48,878 nt of DNA, from contig JAQXEK010000049.1 in NCBI GenBank assembly GCA_029250885.1, positions 1 to 48,878 of the forward strand, read 5' to 3'. The DNA comes from Planctomycetota bacterium. GTDB taxonomy: Bacteria; Planctomycetota; UBA1135; GCA-002686595. A model generated the notes under the pieces. The model saw nothing but the letters and a program-made list of their open reading frames with translations. It made no database searches and was not told where the DNA came from. Of this stretch, positions 41,088 to 48,878 are shown piece by piece. A program made the translations under genes and the position numbers. Each line of letters starts with the position of its first letter. Position 1 is the stretch's first letter.

Positions 41088-42461
41088 ATGCATACGGACC
41101 TCTTGCAGCTTGCGATCCTTGCCCGGGACACCCTTGATGCGCCCCACCCCGCGCTGGTCTGGGGCCTCTGCGCCACGGCCCTTGTGCTAGCCGGGTTCTT
41201 TGGAGTCTTGCGCGAGTGCCTTGAGCAGTGCTCGCCGGTCCACATACTCGAGCAGCTAAAGCACGACACAGACGACAATCGCCGGGCCAGCTTCACCAAG
41301 CTCTTGGAGCGATCCGAGCGCATGACAACCTGTGCAGGCGTGCTCGAGGTCTTGTTCACCCTGGGCTTTATTGCCTTCTTCTTCTGGGCCATCGGCTTCG
41401 ACTTCCGCACAGCAAGCCCCGGCACCGCTTCCGCGGTCGCCGCCGCGGCCTTGGTGGTACCCGCCGTGCTCATCGCCACGCGCATGCTGCCCCTGGCTGT
41501 GTACCGCTCCCGGGGCGAGCTGCTGCTGGCCAAGGTTCTGCCCAGCTTCGGCCTGCTCGAGGTGGCTTTGTTGCCCATCGTCTGGCCCCTGGACCTGATG
41601 CGCCGGGTGGTGCTACGGCTCTTTGGCCTGCGCGAGGAGACCTCCACCACGCGCATCCTCGTCGAGGACCTGCGGGACGTGATCGAGGACTCGGACATGG
41701 AGCGCGGGCTACCCGAGTCCGGGCTCGAGCTGATCGAGAACGTTATGGAGTTTCACGACGTAGACGTGGCCGCTGTCATGACACCGCGCACCGAGCTGTC
41801 GGCCATCGCTGTCACTGCCAGCGCCGAGGAGCTAGTCAGCGCGATCGCCGAGTCCGGCCACAGTCGCCTGGCGGTCTACGAGGAGAGCCTGGACACAATC
41901 ATCGGGTGGATCACAGCACGCGATGTGATTCGCCTTGTGGACCAGGGCAACCTGGACGAGCTCAAGCTGCGCACTTCCCTTCGGCCGCCGCAGTTTGTGC
42001 CTGAGACCAAGTTGATCGCCGACATGCTGCGGGACTTTCAGAGCGAGCGCTACAAGCTGGCGTTTGTGCTGGACGAGTACGGCGGAACAGCGGGTATCGT
42101 GACCCTAGGCGATGTGCTCAAGGAGCTGGTCGGCGAGATGCACGACGAATACGACCAAGACGAGGAAGCGGCGATTCAGTCCCTGCCTAATGGAGCATTT
42201 GATGTTTTGGCCTCGGAGCACGTCAGTGAGGTCAACGAGGTGATCGGCCTGGCGATCCCCGAAGAGGAGGACTTCGAGACCCTGGCCGGTTTTGTGCTGG
42301 GACACTTCGGTCGCTTCCCGAACGAGGGTGAGCACTTTGAGGACTTGGGGGCCGTCTTCCACGTCACCGAGGCCAACGACCGGCGCGTTCTGCGCGTGCG
42401 CATCACCCCCGGGGACGCCATCGAGACCACGCCCGCGACCGAGCCCACCACACGGGCTTAG
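41088..42461 (+). CDS. CNNM/CorC-type CBS-domain membrane protein
   Basis: The start is ATG 41088 (MHTDLLQLAILARD), giving 457 residues; the in-frame ATG at 40959 adds a Cys/Pro-rich stretch unlike the family. The N-terminal half has a DUF21/CNNM-like membrane domain (helices WGLCATALVLAGFFGVL, VLEVLFTLGFIAFFFWAI, ALVVPAVLIATRMLPLAV and LLEVALLPIVWPLDLM). It is followed by a CBS pair (VMTPRTELSAIAVTASAE, GHSRLAVYEESLDTIIGW, LAFVLDEYGGTAGIVTLGD) and a C-terminal CorC/HlyC domain (GHFGRFPNEGEHFEDLGAVF). Such proteins are linked to Mg2+ or other divalent cation efflux. recO follows after 3 bp. Confidence 0.92.
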   Translation: MHTDLLQLAILARDTLDAPHPALVWGLCATALVLAGFFGVLRECLEQCSPVHILEQLKHDTDDNRRASFTKLLERSERMTTCAGVLEVLFTLGFIAFFFWAIGFDFRTASPGTASAVAAAALVVPAVLIATRMLPLAVYRSRGELLLAKVLPSFGLLEVALLPIVWPLDLMRRVVLRLFGLREETSTTRILVEDLRDVIEDSDMERGLPESGLELIENVMEFHDVDVAAVMTPRTELSAIAVTASAEELVSAIAESGHSRLAVYEESLDTIIGWITARDVIRLVDQGNLDELKLRTSLRPPQFVPETKLIADMLRDFQSERYKLAFVLDEYGGTAGIVTLGDVLKELVGEMHDEYDQDEEAAIQSLPNGAFDVLASEHVSEVNEVIGLAIPEEEDFETLAGFVLGHFGRFPNEGEHFEDLGAVFHVTEANDRRVLRVRITPGDAIETTPATEPTTRA

Positions 42462-42464
42462 TAC

Positions 42465-43256
42465 ATGCCCCGCATCACCGACAAGGTCCTGGTCCTACGG
42501 CGCTTCCCCTTCGGTGAGACCTCGCTGATCCTGCACGTTCTGACCGAGAAACACGGCCGTGTCCACCTGGTGGCCCGGGGCGCGTTCCGGGCCAAGTCGC
42601 CCCTTTGCGGACTGCTGGATTTCTTCGACACCTTGGAGTTGGACTGGGCCCAGTCCAAGCGCAGCACCATGGGCGAGGTGCGCAGCGGGCGCCTGGTCAC
42701 CCGGCGCCGGAGACTGACCCAGGACCTGACGCGCTATCGCACGTCCCTGGCGGCCCTGGAGTTGGGCTCTGCGGCGGCGCGCGAGGGGCTGCCGGATCCT
42801 GGGCTCTACCATCGGCTCGAGACCTGCTTCGACCTGGTCGGCGTACCCGAACGCGATCCCGCCTTGGAGCTGCTGTCTTTTGACCTAGACCTGCTGCGCG
42901 GATTGGGCATCGCGCCGGTGGTCGAACTCTGCGCGGCGTGCGCAGGGACGGCCGCCCCCGTGGACGCCGGCGGCGCCCGGGCGGCCTTCTCCGCAGGTGC
43001 CGGCGGCAGGCTCTGCCGAAAGTGTGCAATCGGAGCGCGCGCTCAGGGTGGTCGAGTCGGTACCCTAGGGGTCGAAGTTCTGAGCGCCGCGTCGGTCCTG
43101 ATGCGCCGCTCGGTCCAAGAACGTGCCGACCTGCCGCCCATGCCCGAGGAGCTCTTCCGAGGCCTGCGCGACTTCGTCGATCGCTTCCTCGAGTACCACC
43201 TGGAAACCAAACTGCGCTCGCGGCCTTTGCCCGTCGCCGCCTCCCAAGCAACATGA
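42465..43256 (+). CDS. recO: DNA repair protein RecO
   Basis: This 263-residue protein loads RecA with RecR and RecF during gap repair. The N-terminal OB fold is seen in KVLVLRRFPFGETSLILHVL and LTEKHGRVHLVARGAFRAKS, and the central zinc motif in CAACAG and CRKC. The stop overlaps the start of the BamD-like gene by 4 bp (ATGA). Confidence 0.92.
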   Translation: MPRITDKVLVLRRFPFGETSLILHVLTEKHGRVHLVARGAFRAKSPLCGLLDFFDTLELDWAQSKRSTMGEVRSGRLVTRRRRLTQDLTRYRTSLAALELGSAAAREGLPDPGLYHRLETCFDLVGVPERDPALELLSFDLDLLRGLGIAPVVELCAACAGTAAPVDAGGARAAFSAGAGGRLCRKCAIGARAQGGRVGTLGVEVLSAASVLMRRSVQERADLPPMPEELFRGLRDFVDRFLEYHLETKLRSRPLPVAASQAT

Positions 43257-44344
43257 TTCGCGCCCTGCTGTCCGTCTGCCTCTTGCTGTCCTTCGCAAGC
43301 TGCATCACCACCACCTACACCGGCTACGACTTCGACGAGGACTTCACCCCGGCGAACGCGGCGGAGCACGTGGTAACCGCCAAAGAGGAGATCGCCGTCG
43401 GCGACATGGAGATCGCCCTCGATCGCCTGATCGAGCTGCACCAGACGCCGTCTTTGGATCCCGTCACGCGCAAGGAAGCGGGCGAGCTGCTGGAGGTCAC
43501 TCTACTGACCCTGGTGGACCAGCTACTAGAAGCCGAGCAGCCCTCGCGCCTCAAGCGGCTCTTCAACCTGGAGCTGCCGCCGCGTCTGCGCGTCACCGCC
43601 GGCGTCGCCGCAGGGCGCGCCTACCTTAACGATGGCGAGCGCGTGACATCATTCAAGATGCTGCGCAAGGTCGAGCAGATCTTCCCCTTGCACCATCTGC
43701 GCATGCCCGCTGGCGACCTACTGCTGGAGGCCGGCCTATCCCTTGCGGTCGACGACTCGGTCTGGTTCTTGCTCTTCTCCCCTGCGAAGGACCGCGCGAT
43801 CGAAGTGCTCGACTTCATGGTCCTGAACTACCCCTTCCACGCCGGTTGTGACCGCGCCTACGCGGCCCTGGCCGACCTGTATGAGGAGAGCCGCTGGTAC
43901 GAGCGCTCGATCCAGAACCTGGAAGACCTGGTGGCGTTCCACCCGACCAGTCCCCTGGCGGTCCGGGCCGAGGCGCGCATTCCGCTGCTGCGACTCGAGC
44001 GCCTGGTGCGCGACGACAACGACCGCAACGAGGTCCTGCGGGCCCGTGAGGAGTCCGCGGCTTGGCTGGCACGTTATCCCGATCACCAGCTGACCCCTGA
44101 CGTGCGACTGCTGCTCCGGGAGTGCTCGACGCGCCTGGTGGAAAACGACCTGGTTTCGGCGCGCTATTACCTCCGCATCGACGAGTCCTTCGGCGCCCAA
44201 CTGCACGCCGAGCGCGCGTGGAAGGAAGCCCAGCTCATCGGCGACGACCTTCGCACGGGCCAGGCCGAGGCGATGTTCGAGACCCTGGGCACCGAGCCCC
44301 CTGAGCTCACCGTTGGCCCCATGCCCCTGTCCAGTGCGAACTAG
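43253..44344 (+). CDS. TPR lipoprotein, BamD/YfiO-like
   Basis: The gene starts at ATG 43253, overlapping the recO stop, and encodes 363 residues. A lipoprotein signal (MIRALLSVCLLLSFASCITT) is followed by helical repeats: YAALADLYEESRWYERSIQN, LEDLVAFHPTSPLAVRAEAR and AREESAAWLARYPDHQLTPD are TPR-like helix pairs with the F-HPTSPLA and YPDH pattern of BamD, the outer-membrane protein assembly partner of BamA. Residues 30-200 are helical but divergent. The LptE-like gene follows after 7 bp, so both serve outer-membrane building. The BamD role is inferred from repeats and context. Confidence 0.8.
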   Translation: MIRALLSVCLLLSFASCITTTYTGYDFDEDFTPANAAEHVVTAKEEIAVGDMEIALDRLIELHQTPSLDPVTRKEAGELLEVTLLTLVDQLLEAEQPSRLKRLFNLELPPRLRVTAGVAAGRAYLNDGERVTSFKMLRKVEQIFPLHHLRMPAGDLLLEAGLSLAVDDSVWFLLFSPAKDRAIEVLDFMVLNYPFHAGCDRAYAALADLYEESRWYERSIQNLEDLVAFHPTSPLAVRAEARIPLLRLERLVRDDNDRNEVLRAREESAAWLARYPDHQLTPDVRLLLRECSTRLVENDLVSARYYLRIDESFGAQLHAERAWKEAQLIGDDLRTGQAEAMFETLGTEPPELTVGPMPLSSAN

Positions 44345-44351
44345 CTCGCTT

Positions 44352-44900
44352 ATGTCTATGCTACGAACCGCCGCCCTTGCCTTCTTGGTCGCCGCCGCGT
44401 CCTCCTGCGGCTGGCACGCGGGGCTACTCGCTCCCACCCACCTGGTGGGCGTGACTGATGACGCAACCATTGGCGTGGAGATCTTCGGCAACGAGACGCC
44501 CGAGCCCGGGCTGGAAGCGGACCTTGCGCCGTACCTCTCAGGGGCCGTGGTGGACCTGGTGGCCATGGATTACGAGTCCGCCGAGCGCGCCGACTTGGTC
44601 GTAAAGGGAACGTTGACTCGGTACCAGCGTCGGAACGGAATTCGCAGCCAAGACAACCAACTACTCGAGGGTTCTGTGCGTATAGACGTGACAGCCACGC
44701 TCATTCTGCGGTCCACCGGTGAGACCCTCGCTACTGCAAACCAAGGCCTTTGGGCCGACTGGGCCACAGGGACGCCCGGTTTGAGTGCTCCGGGCCTTGG
44801 GGAGTTCCAAGCGCGGGAAAGGCTGTTGCAAAACTTAGCGGACCGCTTGGTCCTCGATCTTTTTGCCCAAACAGTCGAAGTAGAACCCGCACCCAAGTAA
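44352..44900 (+). CDS. lptE: LPS-assembly lipoprotein LptE-like
   Basis: The start is ATG 44352 (MSMLRTAALAF), with a second possible start at 44358. The 182-residue product has a lipobox (LVAAASSCGW). The mature domain matches the LptE plan: IGVEIFGNETPEPGLEADLA (strand and helix), ADLVVKGTLTRYQRR, then EGSVRIDVTATLILRSTGET. LptE plugs the LptD barrel and places LPS on the cell surface. No lptD gene is in the window. It lies downstream of recO and the BamD-like gene, in the same direction. Confidence 0.8.
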   Translation: MSMLRTAALAFLVAAASSCGWHAGLLAPTHLVGVTDDATIGVEIFGNETPEPGLEADLAPYLSGAVVDLVAMDYESAERADLVVKGTLTRYQRRNGIRSQDNQLLEGSVRIDVTATLILRSTGETLATANQGLWADWATGTPGLSAPGLGEFQARERLLQNLADRLVLDLFAQTVEVEPAPK

Positions 44901-44919
44901 GTAAGAGAGCCGTGGCTCT

Positions 44920-44943
44920 GGCCTTGTCGCAAAGACAACGGCC
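44920..44943 (+). terminator. Hairpin between lptE-like gene and ftsH
   Basis: GGCCTTGTC (44920-44928), loop GCAAA, GACAACGGCC (44934-44943) form a 9-bp stem with one bulged C. There is no T-tract, so it may be a weak terminator, an attenuator or a chance fold. Confidence 0.4.
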
Positions 44944-45061
44944 CTTGAAATCGCTACGATAGCACCTAATAGACAACGCATGACGCGCCCCCGATGGCGC
45001 CACCCGTCGCGCGAGCTGGCCCGCACCCAAGCTTGCCCACGCCGCCCGACAAACTACGGAA

Positions 45062-47479
45062 ATGAACGAAACGCCAAAGCCTACGTCCGACCAAGAGAAG
45101 AAGCCCCGCAGCATGGGGTCCTTCTTGCTGTTCCTGCTCTTCTTGTCTGCAATCATTATGTATGTGGGCCAGAAGTCGGCGGTCAAGCCAGAGGTCTTCA
45201 CCTACGACCAGTACCTCGCCAACGCGTACATGGGCAAGGTCCACAGCCAGGTCTTCCAGATCGGCACGTCGGGCAGCCACACCGTCGAGGGTACCTACCG
45301 CAAGCGCGCCGGCTCCGAGCCGGTCCCCTTTACCGCGACCTTCTCCGAAGTCCAGGCGAACGAGGGAGAGTGGCGCGAGATCAGCGCAACTCGGATCAAC
45401 CACACGGTCCCGGCCGAAAGCTTCATGGCCGCCGTCAGCGAGGGCTGGTACACGCCGACCCGCGCGCGCTCCCTGCGCATGACCACTGAGGTCGAGCCGC
45501 CGAAGCCTAGCCTTGCGAAGAGTAATGAGGAGAGCGCCTCCACCGTGGCTAGCCATCCGAAGCCTCGCTACGAGGAGCGCACCTACGTCAACGTGATCGC
45601 CTCGTCGATCGGAAACTGGCGCAAGCTTTCCGGTGCCGAGCCCACGGCTAGGGCCGATTTCTTCCTGCCCGAGACGTCGAGCAACCTCTGGATTGAAGTT
45701 GATTTTAAACAAGTCCCGGGGCGCACGACGCCCGAGCTCGCTGCACTCTCGGCCGTGTTGGCCCAAGCCAATGCGCCCGTCAAGGAAGTGACCTTGACCC
45801 TAGGCAAAAACTCTGGCACCAACGCGGCCAGCGACTCGTCCTTCTTCATGTCCCTGTTGGGCAACCTCTTCCCGTTCCTCATCCTGGGCCTGTTGATCTT
45901 CTTCTTCATGCGCCAAGCCCGCGCCCAAGGGGGCGGCGGCGGCATGATGAACTTTGGCAAGTCCAAGGCGACCATGTACACGAAGGAGAACCGCACCGGC
46001 GTCACCTTCCACGACGTGGCTGGCGCCGCCGAGGCCAAGGCCGAGGTGCGCGAGATCGTCGAGTTCCTGCGCAACCCCGGGCGCTTCACCAAGATCGGTG
46101 GCCGCATCCCCCGGGGCATCCTTTTAAACGGGTCGCCGGGCGTGGGTAAGACCCTCTTGGCTAAGGCCATCGCCGGCGAGGCCGAGGTGCCCTTCTTCGC
46201 AATCTCCGGTTCGGACTTTGTGGAGATGTTCGTGGGCGTCGGCGCAAGCCGTGTGCGCGACCTGTTCAAGCAAGCCCGAGAGAACAGCCCCTGTATCATC
46301 TTTTTGGATGAGATCGACGCCGTCGGTCGCCGCCGCGGCGGTGGTATGGGTGGTGGACATGACGAGCGCGAGCAGACGCTGAACGCAATCCTTGTGGAGA
46401 TGGACGGCTTTGGTACCGACGACGGGATCATCCTGCTTGCCGCCACCAACCGTCCTGATGTGCTGGACCCCGCCCTTTTGCGACCTGGCCGATTTGATCG
46501 CGAGGTCACCATCGACATGCCCGACGCCGCCGACCGCGAGGCCATCCTCAACGTCCACCTCGGCAAGGTCATGTGCGAGGACAACCTGGACTCGAAGTCC
46601 TTGGCCCAGTCCACGCCCGGATCGTCCGGCGCCGACCTGGCAGCCATCGTCAACGAGGCCGCCATCATGGCTGTGCTCGATGGACGCGACCGGCTGAACG
46701 ATGCGGACCTCTCCGAGGCCCGGGATAAGGTCAGCTACGGCCGCAAGAAGATCGACCACAAGATGGCTGAAGAGGACCGCAAGGTCACCGCCTACCACGA
46801 GGCAGGCCACGCCATCGTCGCCGCCGTCAACGAGGACGCCGATCCTCCTACCAAGGTCACCATCATCCCCCGGGGCCGCTCCTTGGGTATGACGATGATG
46901 ACTCCGGAGAAAGAGACCTTCCACCAGCAGAAGCGTCGCCTGGTCGCCCGCCTGGTCACGGCGTTCGGAGGCCGCGCCGCCGAGGCCCGCTTCTGCGGCG
47001 ACATCTCCGCCGGAGCCAGCCACGACATCCAAGCCGCCACGTCCATTGCCCGCGCGATGGTCTCCGAGCTAGGCATGTCCGACGTCGTCGGCCCGATCAA
47101 CTACTCCGAACGCCAAGGCTCCGAGTTCCTGGGTACCGAGCTCATGCGAGCCCGCAGCCACTCCGAGGACATGGCCAAGCTGATCGACGACGAGGTCCGC
47201 AAGCTGATCGACGACGCCTACAACCAAGCCGAGTCCATCCTGGCCGAGTACAACGAGGCCACGGAAGAGCTCACCCGGGCTCTGCTGATCTACGAGACCG
47301 TAGACGGCAAGGCGGTCCAAGACATCGTAGCCGGCGCCAAGGCCGAGGACGTAGCCCCCGCCCCCACCGAGGACTCCGCCCCCGAGCCCACCCAGGCCCC
47401 CACCCCGGACAAGTCCCTAGACCCCTCTAAGGGCCGCAAGGACGACCTGCCGGGCAACGCGGGCTTCTCTCCCGCGTAG
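45062..47479 (+). CDS. ftsH: ATP-dependent zinc metalloprotease FtsH
   Basis: The 805-residue membrane-bound AAA+ protease degrades misfolded membrane proteins and some regulators. It has a first helix ([19 protein letters not shown]), an extended periplasmic segment (about residues 40-260, over three times the length in E. coli FtsH), a second helix ([15 protein letters not shown]), then the AAA domain: Walker A as NGSPGVGKT (most FtsH proteins have GPPGTGKT), Walker [15 protein letters not shown], pore loop [12 protein letters not shown], and [20 protein letters not shown]. The zinc site is [11 protein letters not shown] with the third ligand in [12 protein letters not shown]. The C-terminal tail is Pro/Ala/Glu-rich. 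A perfect hairpin terminator follows. Confidence 0.97.
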   Translation: MNETPKPTSDQEKKPRSMGSFLLFLLFLSAIIMYVGQKSAVKPEVFTYDQYLANAYMGKVHSQVFQIGTSGSHTVEGTYRKRAGSEPVPFTATFSEVQANEGEWREISATRINHTVPAESFMAAVSEGWYTPTRARSLRMTTEVEPPKPSLAKSNEESASTVASHPKPRYEERTYVNVIASSIGNWRKLSGAEPTARADFFLPETSSNLWIEVDFKQVPGRTTPELAALSAVLAQANAPVKEVTLTLGKNSGTNAASDSSFFMSLLGNLFPFLILGLLIFFFMRQARAQGGGGGMMNFGKSKATMYTKENRTGVTFHDVAGAAEAKAEVREIVEFLRNPGRFTKIGGRIPRGILLNGSPGVGKTLLAKAIAGEAEVPFFAISGSDFVEMFVGVGASRVRDLFKQARENSPCIIFLDEIDAVGRRRGGGMGGGHDEREQTLNAILVEMDGFGTDDGIILLAATNRPDVLDPALLRPGRFDREVTIDMPDAADREAILNVHLGKVMCEDNLDSKSLAQSTPGSSGADLAAIVNEAAIMAVLDGRDRLNDADLSEARDKVSYGRKKIDHKMAEEDRKVTAYHEAGHAIVAAVNEDADPPTKVTIIPRGRSLGMTMMTPEKETFHQQKRRLVARLVTAFGGRAAEARFCGDISAGASHDIQAATSIARAMVSELGMSDVVGPINYSERQGSEFLGTELMRARSHSEDMAKLIDDEVRKLIDDAYNQAESILAEYNEATEELTRALLIYETVDGKAVQDIVAGAKAEDVAPAPTEDSAPEPTQAPTPDKSLDPSKGRKDDLPGNAGFSPA

Positions 47480-47500
47480 GGCCCAATCCTGACCAGGATG

Positions 47501-47536
47501 AAAAGCCAGGCCCAGTCTCGACTGGGCCTGGCTTTT
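47501..47536. terminator. Bidirectional terminator after ftsH
   Basis: A 16-bp perfect stem (47501-47516 and 47521-47536; arm AAAAGCCAGGCCCAGT) with loop CTCG has A-tract and T-tract within the arm ends, so it can stop transcription both ways. It separates ftsH from the integrase gene. Confidence 0.92.
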
Positions 47537-47624
47537 CCAATTCGATAAGTGGCCCTAGCTGCACTCTTGGCAAAGTCCCTTTCGATTTCGCGCCACCAAA
47601 TCGTCCTAGGGGAGTCCTCCTTGT

Positions 47625-48620
47625 ATGACAGGAGGAAACCCACGTGATCGAAACTGGCAGTTTGCCCTGCGCCGTAAGTTTGACGAGCGCATGGGCCTTC
47701 TGCACCGAGCGAAGAGCACCAAGAAGGCCTATGGCTATTGGATTCGGCGCTACTTCCACCACTACCCCAACCGGCACCCCTCCGACATGGGGCCGGACGA
47801 GGTCACCGCATTCCTGACGCACCTAGCCGTTAGGGAGACCGTGTCGGCCTCGACCCAAAACCAAGCCCTCGCAGGACTACTCTTCCTGTACAAAGAGGTC
47901 CTAGGTACGGACCTCCCCTGGCTGGACGACATCGTCCGGGCAAAGCCCTCCCAGCACCTGCCCACGGTCATGAGTCGCGTCGAGGTCAGCCAAGTCCTGG
48001 CCGAGATTCAGGGGGCCCCGAACCTGATCGCCAAGCTACTGTACGGCGCGGGCCTGCGCCTGGGCGAAGCCTGCAAGCTGCGGATCAAGGACATCGACTT
48101 GGCGGCAAGCCTACTGAACATCCGCGAGACCAAGAGCCGTAAGGACCGCGTGGCCGTGCTGCCCCAGAGGCTGCTGAAGCCCATCCGCCAGCAGATCGCC
48201 AAGTCCAGGCTCACTCACGAAGAGGACATCCACCGCGGCGCCGGCTGGGTCGAGGTCCCCTCGGCTTTCCACCGCAAGTCGCCCCACGCCGGGCGCCAGC
48301 TTCCCTGGCAGTGGCTCTTCCCCGCCACCCGAACCTATGTCCACCGCGAAACTAACCAGCGCCGACGCCACCACCTACACGACACCGTCATCCAAAAGGC
48401 CGTCCGCCAAGCCGCCCGAGCAGCCCGAATCCAAAAACACATCACCACCCACACCTTCCGTCACTCCTTCGCCACCCACCTACTGGACCGTGGCACCGAC
48501 ATCCGAACAATTCAAGAGCTCTTAGGCCACGCCAACGTCTCCACCACCATGATCTACACCCACATCCTAAACCGCGGCCCCATGGGCGTAACCAGCCCCC
48601 TAGACGACCTAGACATCTAA
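47625..48620 (+). CDS. intI: Integron integrase
   Basis: This 331-residue tyrosine recombinase inserts and excises gene cassettes at attI and attC sites. The N-terminal core-binding part reads like IntI proteins ([57 protein letters not shown]). Catalytic residues are R145 (GAGLRLGEA), H276 and R279 ([13 protein letters not shown]), H302 (LLGHANVST) and Y311 (MIYTH). Residues about 205-234 ([18 protein letters not shown] then LPWQWLFPA) are the extra helix region found only in integron integrases, which separates it from XerC/D. It runs away from ftsH, and an attI-like site lies past its 3' end, the reverse of the layout in class 1 integrons; this arrangement is known for some planctomycetes and spirochaetes. 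No LexA box is seen upstream. Confidence 0.93.
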   Translation: MTGGNPRDRNWQFALRRKFDERMGLLHRAKSTKKAYGYWIRRYFHHYPNRHPSDMGPDEVTAFLTHLAVRETVSASTQNQALAGLLFLYKEVLGTDLPWLDDIVRAKPSQHLPTVMSRVEVSQVLAEIQGAPNLIAKLLYGAGLRLGEACKLRIKDIDLAASLLNIRETKSRKDRVAVLPQRLLKPIRQQIAKSRLTHEEDIHRGAGWVEVPSAFHRKSPHAGRQLPWQWLFPATRTYVHRETNQRRRHHLHDTVIQKAVRQAARAARIQKHITTHTFRHSFATHLLDRGTDIRTIQELLGHANVSTTMIYTHILNRGPMGVTSPLDDLDI

Positions 48621-48780
48621 CCTTGCGCTCCCCCACCCCCCATGATCTACTGGTCTGGGATATCAACATCTTCGCCTCGCCCCCTGGCCCCGCAAGCACC
48701 GCCACTGAAGATCCCCCACCAAATAAACCTCGCCCACCCCATACCACAACCTGGCTACCGGCACCCCCGCCCTACCCCAG

Positions 48781-48817
48781 ACCCGTTGAAAACCCGTTAG
48801 GCGGATTTCAACTCAAC
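48781..48817 (+). other. Candidate attI recombination site
   Basis: This stretch lies 160 bp beyond the intI stop. It holds GTTAGGC (48796-48802), a perfect GTTRRRY core with crossover expected after G48796, two ACCCGTT direct repeats (48781-48787 and 48792-48798, 11 bp apart), an inverted pair GTTGAAA/TTTCAAC (48785-48791 and 48806-48812) and ACTCAAC (48811-48817), a match to RYYYAAC. Direct repeats plus one GTTRRRY core suit an attI; no GCCTAAC partner arm for a full attC is found upstream. The core direction places cassettes to the right, beyond the window. An ATG at 48858 opens a frame that runs off the edge and may be the first cassette gene. Confidence 0.6.
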
Positions 48818-48878
48818 CGACCTCGAATCACAGTTTCCAAACACGCCAAGTCGCAAGATGGGCGCTCCATCTGCACGT

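Noticed and set aside
41083..45155. Shared 10-mer AATCATTATG at 41081 and again inside ftsH near 45152
   Set aside because: One copy is at the start of a gene and the other codes for a membrane helix; length and context suggest chance.
45583..46668. 361-codon minus-strand frame opposite ftsH
   Set aside because: Antisense to the AAA domain of ftsH, no motif.

Overview
The window is a GC-rich (roughly 60% by eye) stretch of chromosome from a Gram-negative-type bacterium. Planctomycetota is the best guess. The reasons are many secreted and lipid-anchored proteins with little homology to model organisms, a secreted HEAT-like/vWA protein, a kelch protein and an SGNH-sialidase fusion of types common in that phylum, a long FtsH, few visible Shine-Dalgarno sites, and an integron integrase whose likely attI lies downstream of it. 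An outer membrane is implied by BamD-, LptE- and BamE-like lipoproteins. This assignment is inference from gene content; no rRNA or tRNA gene is present.

Layout. (1) 1-848: 5' part of a minus-strand lipoprotein gene cut by the window edge. (2) 1042-8286: a tight plus-strand cluster with two B12-type radical SAM proteins, a 52-residue peptide, a pentaheme cytochrome c and a HEAT-like/vWA protein, closed by a strong hairpin. It resembles a RiPP (modified peptide) locus and is the best candidate for an undescribed system. (3) 8481-9308: two small BamE/SmpA-like lipoproteins, minus strand. (4) 9577-23072: a complete 14-gene nuo operon (nuoA to nuoN) on the minus strand, with most genes overlapping or nearly touching, ending in a hairpin. 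(5) 23323-27453, minus strand: hemerythrin-like protein, alkaline-phosphatase-superfamily lipoprotein, PilZ protein, about 590 bp with no convincing gene, and a probable surface beta-structured protein. (6) 27656-29206: secreted kelch protein with a textbook terminator. (7) 29279-32793: STT3-like membrane protein overlapping the gene for a secreted protein. (8) 32925-39891: polytopic membrane protein, putative inactive metalloprotease with a zinc-knuckle N-terminus, orphan hutI, and a large SGNH-sialidase fusion. (9) 40060-40824: ECF-type sigma factor with its own terminator. (10) 41088-47479, plus strand: CNNM/CorC-type protein, recO, BamD-like and LptE-like lipoproteins, ftsH; an envelope and genome maintenance cluster. 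(11) 47625-48878: integron integrase followed by an attI-like site at 48781-48817; any gene cassettes would lie beyond the right edge.

How the parts work together. The nuo operon encodes the proton-pumping NADH:quinone oxidoreductase (complex I), including the NADH-binding NuoE, NuoF and NuoG, the last in a short form. The region 41088-47479 supports outer-membrane protein and LPS assembly, recombination repair and membrane-protein quality control. The radical SAM cluster has its enzymes in the cytoplasm and a cytochrome and vWA protein predicted outside the inner membrane, which suggests a modified peptide or redox product made inside and used or matured outside.
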